Assembly (NCBI GenBank): GCA_021442595.1 | Contig: JABUST010000050.1 | Span: forward strand, 1 to 42,266 | Reading direction: 5' to 3' | DNA length: 42,266 nucleotides | From: Lachnospiraceae bacterium | Lineage (GTDB): Bacteria > Bacillota > Clostridia > Lachnospirales > Bianqueaceae | In this document: positions 32,948 through 40,951 of the stretch, in pieces | Layout: the number at the start of each line of letters is the position of its first letter | Position numbering within the stretch: the stretch's first letter is position 1 | Translations under genes and position numbers: made by a program | Notes under the pieces: model-generated | What the model saw: only the letters and a program-made list of their open reading frames with translations | Databases searched by the model: none | Told to the model about the DNA's origin: nothing

Positions 32948-35900
32948 ATGCCTAAGAGAACAGACATCAACAAGGTTCTGATCATCGGCTCCGGCCCCAT
33001 CATCATCGGCCAGGCCTGTGAATTCGACTATTCCGGCACCCAGGCCTGTAAGGCTCTGAAGAAACTGGGATACGAGATCGTTCTGGTGAACTCCAATCCT
33101 GCCACCATCATGACTGACCCCGAGACAGCAGATGTGACCTACATCGAGCCTCTGAACGTGGATCGTCTGGAGCAGATCATTGCCAAGGAGAGACCTGACG
33201 CCCTGCTTCCCAACCTGGGAGGACAGTCCGGACTGAACCTTTGTTCCGAGCTGAACAAGGCAGGCATTCTGGATAAATATAAGGTGAAGGTCATCGGCGT
33301 GCAGGTGGATGCCATCGAGCGCGGCGAGGACCGCATCGAATTCAAGAAGACCATGGATGAGATCGGCATCGAAATGGCCCGCAGTGAGGTATCCTATTCC
33401 GTGGAAGAGGCATTGGCCATAGCTGACAGACTGGGCTATCCTGTGGTACTGCGTCCCGCTTATACCATGGGCGGCGCCGGTGGCGGTCTTGTGTATAACA
33501 AGGAAGAGCTTAAGACGGTGTGTGCCCGCGGTCTGCAGGCATCTCTGGTAGGACAGGTTCTGGTGGAGGAATCCATTCTTGGATGGGAAGAGCTGGAGCT
33601 GGAAGTGGTCCGTGACTCTGAAGGCAACATGATCACTGTCTGCTTCATCGAAAATATTGACCCCATGGGTGTGCACACGGGAGATTCCTTCTGCGCCGCT
33701 CCCATGCTGACCATCTCCGAAGAGCTGCAGGCAAGACTGCAGGAGCAGGCTTACCGCATCGTAGACAAGGTGCAGGTCATCGGCGGAACCAATGTGCAGT
33801 TCGCCCATGATCCTAAGTCCGACAGGATCATCGTCATTGAGATCAATCCCCGTACCTCCCGTTCCTCCGCACTGGCTTCCAAGGCCACCGGTTTCCCCAT
33901 CGCTCTGGTTTCTGCCATGCTGGCTACCGGCATGACTCTGAAGGATATCGAATGCGGCAAGTACGGTACTCTGGACAAATATGTTCCCGACGGAGATTAT
34001 GTTGTCATCAAGTTTGCCCGCTGGGCCTTTGAGAAATTCAAGGGTGTAGAGGATAAGCTGGGTACCCAGATGAGAGCCGTGGGCGAGGTCATGAGCATCG
34101 GTAAGAACTTTAAGGAAGCCTTCCAGAAGGCCATCCGTTCTCTGGAGACCGGACGCTACGGTCTGGGCCATGCTAAGAACTTCGATACTCTCAGCAAAGA
34201 GGAACTTCTCAGAAAACTGGCTGCTCCCAATTCCGAGCGTTATTTCCTTATCTATGAAGCACTCCGCAAGGGCGCAACCGTAGAAGAGATCCATGAGCTT
34301 ACCAAGGTGAAGGATTACTTCATCAGCCAGATGCAGGAGCTTGTCATAGAGGAAGAGGAGCTCATGAAGAAGAAGGGCATGAATCCTTCCGATGAGGCTC
34401 TGATCCGTGCCAAGAAGGACGGCTTCTCCGATAAGTATCTGAGCCAGATTCTGAAGATCTCCGAGGATTCCATCCGCCAGCAGCGCCTGGGTCTTGGACT
34501 CAAGGAGGCCTGGGAGGGCGTTCACGTGTCCGGCACCAAGGACAGCGCTTACTACTTCTCCACCTACAATGCTGAAGATAAGAGCGTGGCATCCGACAAC
34601 AGAAAGATCATGATCCTGGGCGGCGGCCCCAACCGTATCGGTCAGGGCATCGAGTTTGACTATTGCTGCGTCCATGCTTCCATGGCTCTGAAGAAGCTGG
34701 GTTTTGAGACCATCATCGTCAACTGCAACCCCGAGACCGTTTCCACGGACTACGATACTTCCGACAAGCTGTATTTCGAGCCTCTGACCCTGGAGGATGT
34801 ACTCAGCATCTACGAAAAAGAAAAGCCCCTGGGCGTCATTGCTCAGTTCGGAGGACAGACACCTCTGAATCTGGCAGCCGATCTGAAGAGAAACGGCGTC
34901 CGCATCCTGGGCACTTCTCCCGAAGTCATCGACCTTGCAGAAGATAGAGACCTGTTCCGCGCCATGATGGACAAGCTTGAGATCCCCATGCCTGAATCCG
35001 GCATGGCTACCACCGTCCATGAGGCCATCGCCATTGCCAATAAGATCGGATATCCCGTCATGGTGCGTCCTTCCTATGTGCTTGGCGGCCGCGGCATGGA
35101 AGTGGTATATGATGATGAGAGCATGACCGGATATATGCAGGCTGCCGTAGGTGTAACTCCCGACAGACCCATTCTGATCGACCGATTCCTGAACCATGCC
35201 CTGGAGTGTGAGTCCGATGCCATCTGCGACGGAACCCACGCCTTCGTTCCTGCTGTCATGGAGCATATTGAGCTGGCCGGTGTTCACTCCGGTGACTCTG
35301 CCTGCATCCTTCCCTCCGTCCATATCTCTCCCGAAAATGTGGCAACCATTAAGGAATACACCCGCAAGATCGCTGAAGAGATGCATGTACAGGGTCTGAT
35401 GAACATGCAGTATGCCATCGAGAACGGAAAGGTGTTCGTGCTGGAAGCCAATCCCAGAGCCTCCCGTACGGTTCCGCTGGTCTCCAAGGTATGCAATATC
35501 CGCATGGTGCCTTTGGCAACAGAGATCATTACCGGAGACCTTACCGGAAAATCCTCTCCCGTACCCGCACTGAAAGAGCAGGATATTCCTTACTACGGTG
35601 TGAAGGAAGCTGCCTTCCCCTTCAATATGTTCCCTGAGGTTGACCCTCTGCTTGGTCCTGAAATGCGTTCCACCGGTGAGGTTCTGGGTCTGGCAGAAAC
35701 CTATGCAGAAGCTTTTGTAAAGTCTCAGGAGGGTATTCAGTCCCCGCTGCCTCTGAAGGGCTCTGTGCTGATCTCTGTCAATAATAAGGACAAGAGCGAA
35801 GTGGTGGAACTGGCAAAGGGCTTTGTGAAGGCCGGATTCAGCATCATTTCCTGCGGTCATACCAATGAGCTGCTGAACGAGGCAGGCATCGAGACCACGA

Positions 35901-36175
35901 AGATCTACAAGGTCTCCAGTGACCGTCGTCCCAATATCCTGGATGTCATTACCAACGGACAGGTACAGCTGATCATCAACTCTCCTCACGGAAAAGACAG
36001 CGCCCATGATGACTCTTACATCCGTAAGGCCGCCATCCGGGAGAAGATTCCTTATATCACCACTATGGCTGCCGGATTCGCCGCTGCCGAAGGCATCTAC
36101 CAGATGAACAACTTCAAGGCATCGGACATCCGTTCTCTGCAGTCTCTCCACGCATCCATTAAAGACAAGCAGTAA
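32948..36175 (+). CDS. carB: Carbamoyl-phosphate synthase large subunit
   Basis: Makes carbamoyl phosphate from glutamine-derived ammonia, bicarbonate and two ATP, for pyrimidines and arginine. 1075 residues, the usual length. Two homologous ATP-grasp halves are visible: VLIIGSGPIIIGQACEFDYS at the start, and MILGGGPNRIGQGIEFDYCC in the middle. NPRTSRSSALASKATGFP and NPRASRTVPLVSKVCN are the paired C-loops. The C-terminal MGS-like domain begins near KGSVLISVNNKDK. The start ATG at 32948 has AAAGGA 7 nt upstream; a TTG at 32924 in frame lies between the terminator and this site and is rejected. carA is not next to it in this window. Expression is probably controlled by the attenuator upstream. 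Confidence 0.96.
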   Translation: MPKRTDINKVLIIGSGPIIIGQACEFDYSGTQACKALKKLGYEIVLVNSNPATIMTDPETADVTYIEPLNVDRLEQIIAKERPDALLPNLGGQSGLNLCSELNKAGILDKYKVKVIGVQVDAIERGEDRIEFKKTMDEIGIEMARSEVSYSVEEALAIADRLGYPVVLRPAYTMGGAGGGLVYNKEELKTVCARGLQASLVGQVLVEESILGWEELELEVVRDSEGNMITVCFIENIDPMGVHTGDSFCAAPMLTISEELQARLQEQAYRIVDKVQVIGGTNVQFAHDPKSDRIIVIEINPRTSRSSALASKATGFPIALVSAMLATGMTLKDIECGKYGTLDKYVPDGDYVVIKFARWAFEKFKGVEDKLGTQMRAVGEVMSIGKNFKEAFQKAIRSLETGRYGLGHAKNFDTLSKEELLRKLAAPNSERYFLIYEALRKGATVEEIHELTKVKDYFISQMQELVIEEEELMKKKGMNPSDEALIRAKKDGFSDKYLSQILKISEDSIRQQRLGLGLKEAWEGVHVSGTKDSAYYFSTYNAEDKSVASDNRKIMILGGGPNRIGQGIEFDYCCVHASMALKKLGFETIIVNCNPETVSTDYDTSDKLYFEPLTLEDVLSIYEKEKPLGVIAQFGGQTPLNLAADLKRNGVRILGTSPEVIDLAEDRDLFRAMMDKLEIPMPESGMATTVHEAIAIANKIGYPVMVRPSYVLGGRGMEVVYDDESMTGYMQAAVGVTPDRPILIDRFLNHALECESDAICDGTHAFVPAVMEHIELAGVHSGDSACILPSVHISPENVATIKEYTRKIAEEMHVQGLMNMQYAIENGKVFVLEANPRASRTVPLVSKVCNIRMVPLATEIITGDLTGKSSPVPALKEQDIPYYGVKEAAFPFNMFPEVDPLLGPEMRSTGEVLGLAETYAEAFVKSQEGIQSPLPLKGSVLISVNNKDKSEVVELAKGFVKAGFSIISCGHTNELLNEAGIETTKIYKVSSDRRPNILDVITNGQVQLIINSPHGKDSAHDDSYIRKAAIREKIPYITTMAAGFAAAEGIYQMNNFKASDIRSLQSLHASIKDKQ

Positions 36176-36245
36176 GAATGGATCTGCAGCATTCGTGAAT
36201 CCCCCCGGATCCCTTATGGAGTAACAGATCCTCCAAAACCAATGA

Positions 36246-36305
36246 AGACCTGTGTATGTTCTTTCCCGGAAGCTACCGGGAGAGATTTACACAGGTCTTT
36301 CTGTT
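36246..36305 (+). terminator. Terminator after carB
   Basis: AGACCTGTGTA (36246-36256) pairs with TACACAGGTCT (36288-36298), with an inner CCCGG/CCGGG stem, then TTTCTGTTT. It lies 70 nt after carB and also borders the 3' end of the minus-strand MocR gene. Confidence 0.8.
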
Positions 36306-36332
36306 TACTGTTTGAGATGGGGAATGCTTCAG

Positions 36333-37484
36333 TTAGCTTTCCCAACGTCTTCTGGCTCTTCGGACGCGGTTAATGTGCCGCTCGAATTCTCCCGATTGAA
36401 TGAAATATGCCATGACGTACTGATCCAGAGTAGGAACGGTACAGGCATAAAAGCCAAGCTTTTCACTGAAGGGAAGGATCATATGCTTAGGAAGGATCAG
36501 ATAACTGATTCTGGTGGAGGGAGCCACAGTCTTGGAAAAGGAGTTTAGATACAATACATTATGCTGATCTGCCAGAGAGAAAATGGTCTCCTCCGGTTTG
36601 GAAGAGGGAGAGAATTCCGATTCGAAATCATCTTCCACAATATACCTGTCTTCCGTTGAGGCCCATCGGAGATATTCTCTTCTTTTGGCGGCGGTAGTAC
36701 TGATGCCGCTGGGATAGCTGCGGTAAGGGGTGATATGAAGCACCTTTGCTTTACAGCTTCTAAGAGCATTGCTCCGGATGCCATCCGGTCCCAGAGGAAG
36801 AAGCTGAGGATCGGCGCCATTGGACCGATATACCATTTCAATCTTCATATATGAAGGTTTTTCTATGGCGATCTTTGTGTCAGACCCGAAAAACTGGAGG
36901 ATTAGGCTGTACAGATATTCCGAACCTGCGCCGATGATCAGCTGATCGGGATCGATCCTGATACCACGGCTTCTGGACAGGTATTCGGTGATGGCTTTTT
37001 TCAGAAGAGGCAAACCGGTCCCAGGGGACCGTTCAAGAATTCTTTCTCCCTGTTCTGACAGTACTTTTCGAATGAGCCTGGTGTAAACGGAAAAGGGAAA
37101 AGCGGTTTCCCCGGCAGATGAGGATAAAGGAACAGGAGAATATCCCCCGGAGTGAGAGGAAGAAAATAGGAAAGGGGCGCCGGAAGGATCAAGGGAAGCT
37201 TCTTCATGCATATCATCATGAATTTCCGAACCGAAGAAATCCGTTTCCCGATAGGCTACATAAAATCCGCTTCGCTCTCTGGAGATGAGATATCCTTCCT
37301 CCAGCAGAAGTTCCAAAGCGTGCTCCACGGTAATCAGACTCAGTCCGTACCTGTCAGCCAGAACACGTTTGGAAGGAAAGCGTTCACCAAAGGGATAGAC
37401 AGCTTCTGCGATTTCTTTTCTGAGACGCTCGTACAATTGGATATACAGGGGAGAGGATCCCGAAAAAATAGTGGATTCTTTCAT
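36333..37484 (-). CDS. MocR-type GntR regulator with aminotransferase-like domain, C-terminally shortened
   Basis: Transcription factor of 383 residues. Residues 10-78 are a GntR winged helix (PLYIQLYERLRKEIAEAVYP, PSKRVLADRYGLS). From about 125 on it is a fold-type I aminotransferase domain; SFSKTVAPSTRISYL (315-329) carries the PLP lysine Lys318, and YIVEDDFESEF (281-291) the PLP-contact Asp. MocR proteins are usually about 450-490 residues and continue after HINRVRRARRRW into a small domain; here TAA follows three codons later and no other frame continues the domain. It is thus truncated or a short variant, ending against the carB terminator. It is divergent from an ECF S component, a common PdxR-type arrangement with vitamin B6 genes. 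Confidence 0.85.
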   Translation of the reverse strand: MKESTIFSGSSPLYIQLYERLRKEIAEAVYPFGERFPSKRVLADRYGLSLITVEHALELLLEEGYLISRERSGFYVAYRETDFFGSEIHDDMHEEASLDPSGAPFLFSSSHSGGYSPVPLSSSAGETAFPFSVYTRLIRKVLSEQGERILERSPGTGLPLLKKAITEYLSRSRGIRIDPDQLIIGAGSEYLYSLILQFFGSDTKIAIEKPSYMKIEMVYRSNGADPQLLPLGPDGIRSNALRSCKAKVLHITPYRSYPSGISTTAAKRREYLRWASTEDRYIVEDDFESEFSPSSKPEETIFSLADQHNVLYLNSFSKTVAPSTRISYLILPKHMILPFSEKLGFYACTVPTLDQYVMAYFIQSGEFERHINRVRRARRRWES

Positions 37485-37515
37485 CTGGTCTTATAAATTT
37501 CTCCTATTCTGATAC

Positions 37516-37544
37516 TTTCTGCAATATCAATCCCATTGTATAAT
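37516..37544 (+). promoter_or_regulatory. Candidate promoter for ECF S component
   Basis: Perfect TATAAT at 37539-37544 with a weak TTTCTG 17 nt upstream (37516-37521). A weak -35 suits activator dependence, as for PdxR-type MocR proteins, but that is inference. Confidence 0.45.
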
Positions 37545-37563
37545 CCCAGGTAAAAAAAGACAA

Positions 37564-37620
37564 GTCCGACTTATGGATACGCTAAAACAAGCATCCATTC
37601 AATTTCGCTGCAAGCCGGAC
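37564..37620 (+). promoter_or_regulatory. Stem-loop in ECF S component leader
   Basis: GTCCGACTT (37564-37572) pairs with AAGCCGGAC (37612-37620) with one A-C mismatch, and ATGGAT (37573-37578) pairs with ATCCAT (37593-37598) inside it. TAAGT repeats follow. It may be a regulatory leader; no known riboswitch class is recognised. Confidence 0.4.
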
Positions 37621-37650
37621 ATCTAAGTTAAGTTAAGCAGGAGAATGAAA

Positions 37651-38415
37651 GTGGAAAGCAAAACAAATAGGATTAATGTACTTACAGGCGCCATCCTGAC
37701 AGTTCTTGGTGTGTTTGCCGTTATCTTCACCAGAACTAATGCCATCGCCGAGGAAGCCTCCGACGGAGCCAAGTGGTTGTATGCTCTGGCCCTGATTTTG
37801 GTGCTGGTGGGGATCCTTGTGCTGATCACAGGGTTTGGAAAAGAGCCAAAAAAGACAGATGTGCGCACCCTTACCACAGCCGCCCTGATGGCTGCTCTTT
37901 GCTACATCGGCTTTGCCTTCTTTAAGATTGATATTGCCGTGGGTACGGAGAGAACTTCCTTCCATTTCGGCAATGTGTTCTGTGTTCTGGCAGCGCTGCT
38001 CCTGGGAGGACTCTGGGGAGGCCTTTCCGGCGCTGTTGGAATGACCATCGGAGACCTTCTCACCGGTTACATAACCTCTGCACCCAAGACCTTCCTGTTG
38101 AAGCTGTGCATCGGACTGATCACCGGTCTGTTTGCCCACCGGGTCTTTAAGCTGAAAGAAGAGACCGACAAAAAGAATATCACCTGGAAAACAGCTGTGT
38201 CAGCAGTGTGCGGTATGGCCTTTAATGTGGTGGCTGATCCCGTTGTAGGATATTTCTATAAGACTTATCTCTTTGGAATCCCCCAGGATATGGCTAAAAC
38301 ACTGGCAAAGATCAGCGCAGGTACCACTCTGGTGAATGCAGTGGTGGCCGTGATGGCAGCTACCTTTTTCTATCTGGCCCTTCGACCTGCTCTGAAGCGC
38401 TCCGGATTGATGTAA
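37651..38415 (+). CDS. ECF transporter S component (vitamin-type substrate-binding membrane protein)
   Basis: Membrane protein of about 254 residues. Two N-terminal helices are followed by the S-component fold, with LTTAALMAALCYIGFAFFKI as the helix that binds the shared T component and GGLWGGLSGAVGMTIGDLL around the substrate pocket. No ATPase or T gene is adjacent, so it would use a shared ECF module encoded elsewhere. The first ATG (37645) is only 1 nt from the AGGAG at 37639-37643; GTG at 37651 has 7-nt spacing and is the better start. The divergent MocR gene suggests a pyridoxine-type or related vitamin, but specificity cannot be read. A terminator region follows at 38456-38540. Confidence 0.8.
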   Translation: MESKTNRINVLTGAILTVLGVFAVIFTRTNAIAEEASDGAKWLYALALILVLVGILVLITGFGKEPKKTDVRTLTTAALMAALCYIGFAFFKIDIAVGTERTSFHFGNVFCVLAALLLGGLWGGLSGAVGMTIGDLLTGYITSAPKTFLLKLCIGLITGLFAHRVFKLKEETDKKNITWKTAVSAVCGMAFNVVADPVVGYFYKTYLFGIPQDMAKTLAKISAGTTLVNAVVAVMAATFFYLALRPALKRSGLM

Positions 38416-38455
38416 TAAATATAATCGGATTCTTCTATTCACATATATACGGGTT

Positions 38456-38540
38456 GGACCGTTTTTGCATCTTATTACCGGATATCTCCTGATCCTTAAG
38501 ATGCAGAGCGGTCCTGTTATATTTAACAGGATTTTTGTTT
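38456..38540 (+). terminator. Terminator with competing upstream stem (after ECF gene)
   Basis: CCTGTT (38513-38518) and AACAGG (38525-38530) form a terminator stem followed by ATTTTTGTTT. Just upstream GGACCG (38456-38461) pairs with CGGTCC (38509-38514) and GCATCTT (38467-38473) with AAGATGC (38498-38504). The two elements share bases 38513-38514, so full pairing of both is mutually exclusive. TATAAT at 38420-38425 lies upstream but has no -35. No known riboswitch class is seen. Confidence 0.6.
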
Positions 38541-38634
38541 GATTGCGCCTTGACGAAGAGACATGATTCAGAGATACTTTACAGTATATGTCTTCATGGA
38601 CATTTCGTGACTTAAACGAAAGGAGGGGCTCCGG

Positions 38635-40947
38635 ATGCTTGGATTAAGGCAAATGAAAAAGATGTCACACCGCATTCTCATCATATTTTCCGTACTTGTG
38701 ACTCTGTGTATTTCATTGTCAATCATTCGCTCCGTCATTATTGTCCCCCATACGAATAATTCTAACCTGTTTGCAGAAACGAAGGCTGATCAGTTAAACG
38801 AAAACTGGGTTCTGATCGATGGATGCTCTTCTGAACAGGTTTCTTTGCCCATTTCCATCAAGTCCCAGGAGGAGACCGTTCTTCTGCACCGGATCATTCA
38901 GGGAAATGAGCACGACCGGGTGCTTCTTCTTATGTACAGCAGGCTTTCCTATGAAATATTTATAAATAATGAATGCTGTTATGCCCAAAATCATACTCTT
39001 ATCAGCAAAGCTCTGATGATAAAGGAACTGGGACTTGTGGAACTTCCGGAGGATCCCCTTCTGGATATCACCATCAGAATCCAAGTGCCTGAAGACGGAA
39101 CCGTATCCTTGGCACAGATTATGACAGGTTCCCGCATGGAGATCGCTACATATCTGCTGAATTATGATATCGGTACCTTGTTCATGCTGACCATTTTGAC
39201 CATCTTGGGCTTGATGCTGCTCATTGTTATCGTGGTCTTTAAGTGTTATCGTATGGAAGAATCCCGCTGGGTTATTCTGATGTATCTGCATCAGCTTGTC
39301 ATTTGCTGGGCATTTTTTGATTCTTCCTTACACGTGTTTTTACCTCTGAGTTCCGAGCTTTGCGCCTATCTTTCCTACTATGCCTTGATGCTCATGCCCA
39401 TCCCTCTTCTTGTGTTTACCGAAAAGAGCCTGAAACTAAAGAATCATTTCTTCGGGCTGATGATTGCCCTGATATTGATAAACATTACCATTCAGACGAT
39501 CCTCAGCATATTGGGTATAGTTTCCCTGGACAAAATGCTGCTGCTGACCCATGCATCAGTGTTTGCCTCAATTATCGGGGGGCTGCTCTCTGCTCTGAAT
39601 TACTCCAGAAGGGTCAGATTTATCGGTATCGAAAGAATGAAGGAGAGCCGGCTGTTTTTATTTGCTTATCTGGACATGCTTGTTTTTGCTATCATAGACC
39701 TGCTGATCTTCCTGCAGGGAAAGAGCAATGTTTACCGAACGGTTCTGCTGGTGGGCATCTGCAGTTTCTTCCTGATCCTGTTGATCTATACCATGACAAC
39801 TTTTCTCGAGCAAAATAAGAAAGCTGAAAAAGAGGCTGCGGAGGGCAGGGCTTATCTTCAGCTGGCTATGACTGATTCTCTAACCGGGCTTGGAAACCGC
39901 AGAGCCTGTGAAAAGAAGATGCGGACAATATCGGAAACTCTGGGACCGAATGAGAATGCGGTTCTGTTTATGATCGATATTGACGGATTGAAAAATACAA
40001 ATGATAAGTTCGGTCATGCCACCGGTGATGATCTGATTCTGTCTGCCGGAAAAGCCATTAGACTGGCTACCCGAGCTCTGAAAGGCTCCTGTTTCAGAAT
40101 AGGCGGAGATGAATTTACCGTAGTGGTCTCCGGAAATGATATTTCTCTGGATGAATTTCATCGAGTACTGATAGAGGAGACGGAACGCCATAACAGTCTC
40201 TCTCTTATCCCTCTGTCCTTCTCCCTGGGATACGCGTATCTGATAGATCCTTTCGGCAAACGCCTTTCTCTGGATGAATGGAAACAGGAAGCCGATATTC
40301 AGATGTACATTGACAAAAATAAACACAGCGGCGGCCGAAGGAAAGAGATGGAACTGGATCTTCAGGAGATCCTGAACAGTGTGGCTGTGACGGAAGATGC
40401 CCGGGACAAATATACGGCGGATCATTCCGCAAGAGTGAGAGCTATATCCGGAATGATCGGAAGATTTTTGGGGCTATCAGCCAACACACTGGAGGAGCTG
40501 GATCTGGCGGCCCATCTCCATGATATCGGAAAGATAGCTGTTCCTGATAATGTCCTGCTGAAACCGGGGAAACTTACAGAGGAAGAACTTTCCATCGTAC
40601 GGAGTCATCCCTGTATCGGTTATGATATTCTTTCCAGAAGCAATAGTATGTCGGAGGTGGCTGTCATCGTGCGTCACCACCATGAAAGATTTGACGGGAA
40701 AGGTTATCCTGATGGTCTTTCAAAAGAAGAAATACCTTTCTCCGCAAGGATCATAGCCATTGCGGATTCCATTGATGCTATGACATCCAAACGTGTATAC
40801 AGGGATGCCATGTCCTTTGAACAGTGCAGGATAGAAATAGAGAACAACCTGGGCACCATGTATGACCCCACAATCGGCAAAATAACACTGGACCATTGGG
40901 ACGAAATGGTGGATAATCTGAACCATATTCAGAAAACAGGTCAATGA
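38635..40947 (+). CDS. 7TM membrane GGDEF-HD-GYP cyclic-di-GMP protein
   Basis: Predicted bifunctional cyclic-di-GMP signalling protein of 770 residues. One N-terminal helix (about 13-37), an extracytoplasmic sensor region (about 40-175), then about seven helices to 390, similar to 7TM-DISM receptors. The cytoplasmic part has a GGDEF domain with intact RIGGDEF (488-494); the RxxD inhibitory site is absent (LKGS at its place). An HD-GYP domain follows, with AHLHDIGK (626-633), HHHERFDGKGYPDG (681-694) and the later ADSIDAMTSKRVYR. Both synthesis and hydrolysis motifs look complete. Ribosome site AGGAGG lies 8 nt before the ATG. The next gene starts 4 nt later. The ligand sensed is unknown. Confidence 0.9.
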   Translation: MLGLRQMKKMSHRILIIFSVLVTLCISLSIIRSVIIVPHTNNSNLFAETKADQLNENWVLIDGCSSEQVSLPISIKSQEETVLLHRIIQGNEHDRVLLLMYSRLSYEIFINNECCYAQNHTLISKALMIKELGLVELPEDPLLDITIRIQVPEDGTVSLAQIMTGSRMEIATYLLNYDIGTLFMLTILTILGLMLLIVIVVFKCYRMEESRWVILMYLHQLVICWAFFDSSLHVFLPLSSELCAYLSYYALMLMPIPLLVFTEKSLKLKNHFFGLMIALILINITIQTILSILGIVSLDKMLLLTHASVFASIIGGLLSALNYSRRVRFIGIERMKESRLFLFAYLDMLVFAIIDLLIFLQGKSNVYRTVLLVGICSFFLILLIYTMTTFLEQNKKAEKEAAEGRAYLQLAMTDSLTGLGNRRACEKKMRTISETLGPNENAVLFMIDIDGLKNTNDKFGHATGDDLILSAGKAIRLATRALKGSCFRIGGDEFTVVVSGNDISLDEFHRVLIEETERHNSLSLIPLSFSLGYAYLIDPFGKRLSLDEWKQEADIQMYIDKNKHSGGRRKEMELDLQEILNSVAVTEDARDKYTADHSARVRAISGMIGRFLGLSANTLEELDLAAHLHDIGKIAVPDNVLLKPGKLTEEELSIVRSHPCIGYDILSRSNSMSEVAVIVRHHHERFDGKGYPDGLSKEEIPFSARIIAIADSIDAMTSKRVYRDAMSFEQCRIEIENNLGTMYDPTIGKITLDHWDEMVDNLNHIQKTGQ

Positions 40948-40951
40948 CACC

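Noticed and set aside
32942-36151. 1069-codon open frame antisense to carB
   Set aside because: It mirrors the biased codon pattern of carB, has no ribosome site or recognisable domain, and carB is unambiguous.
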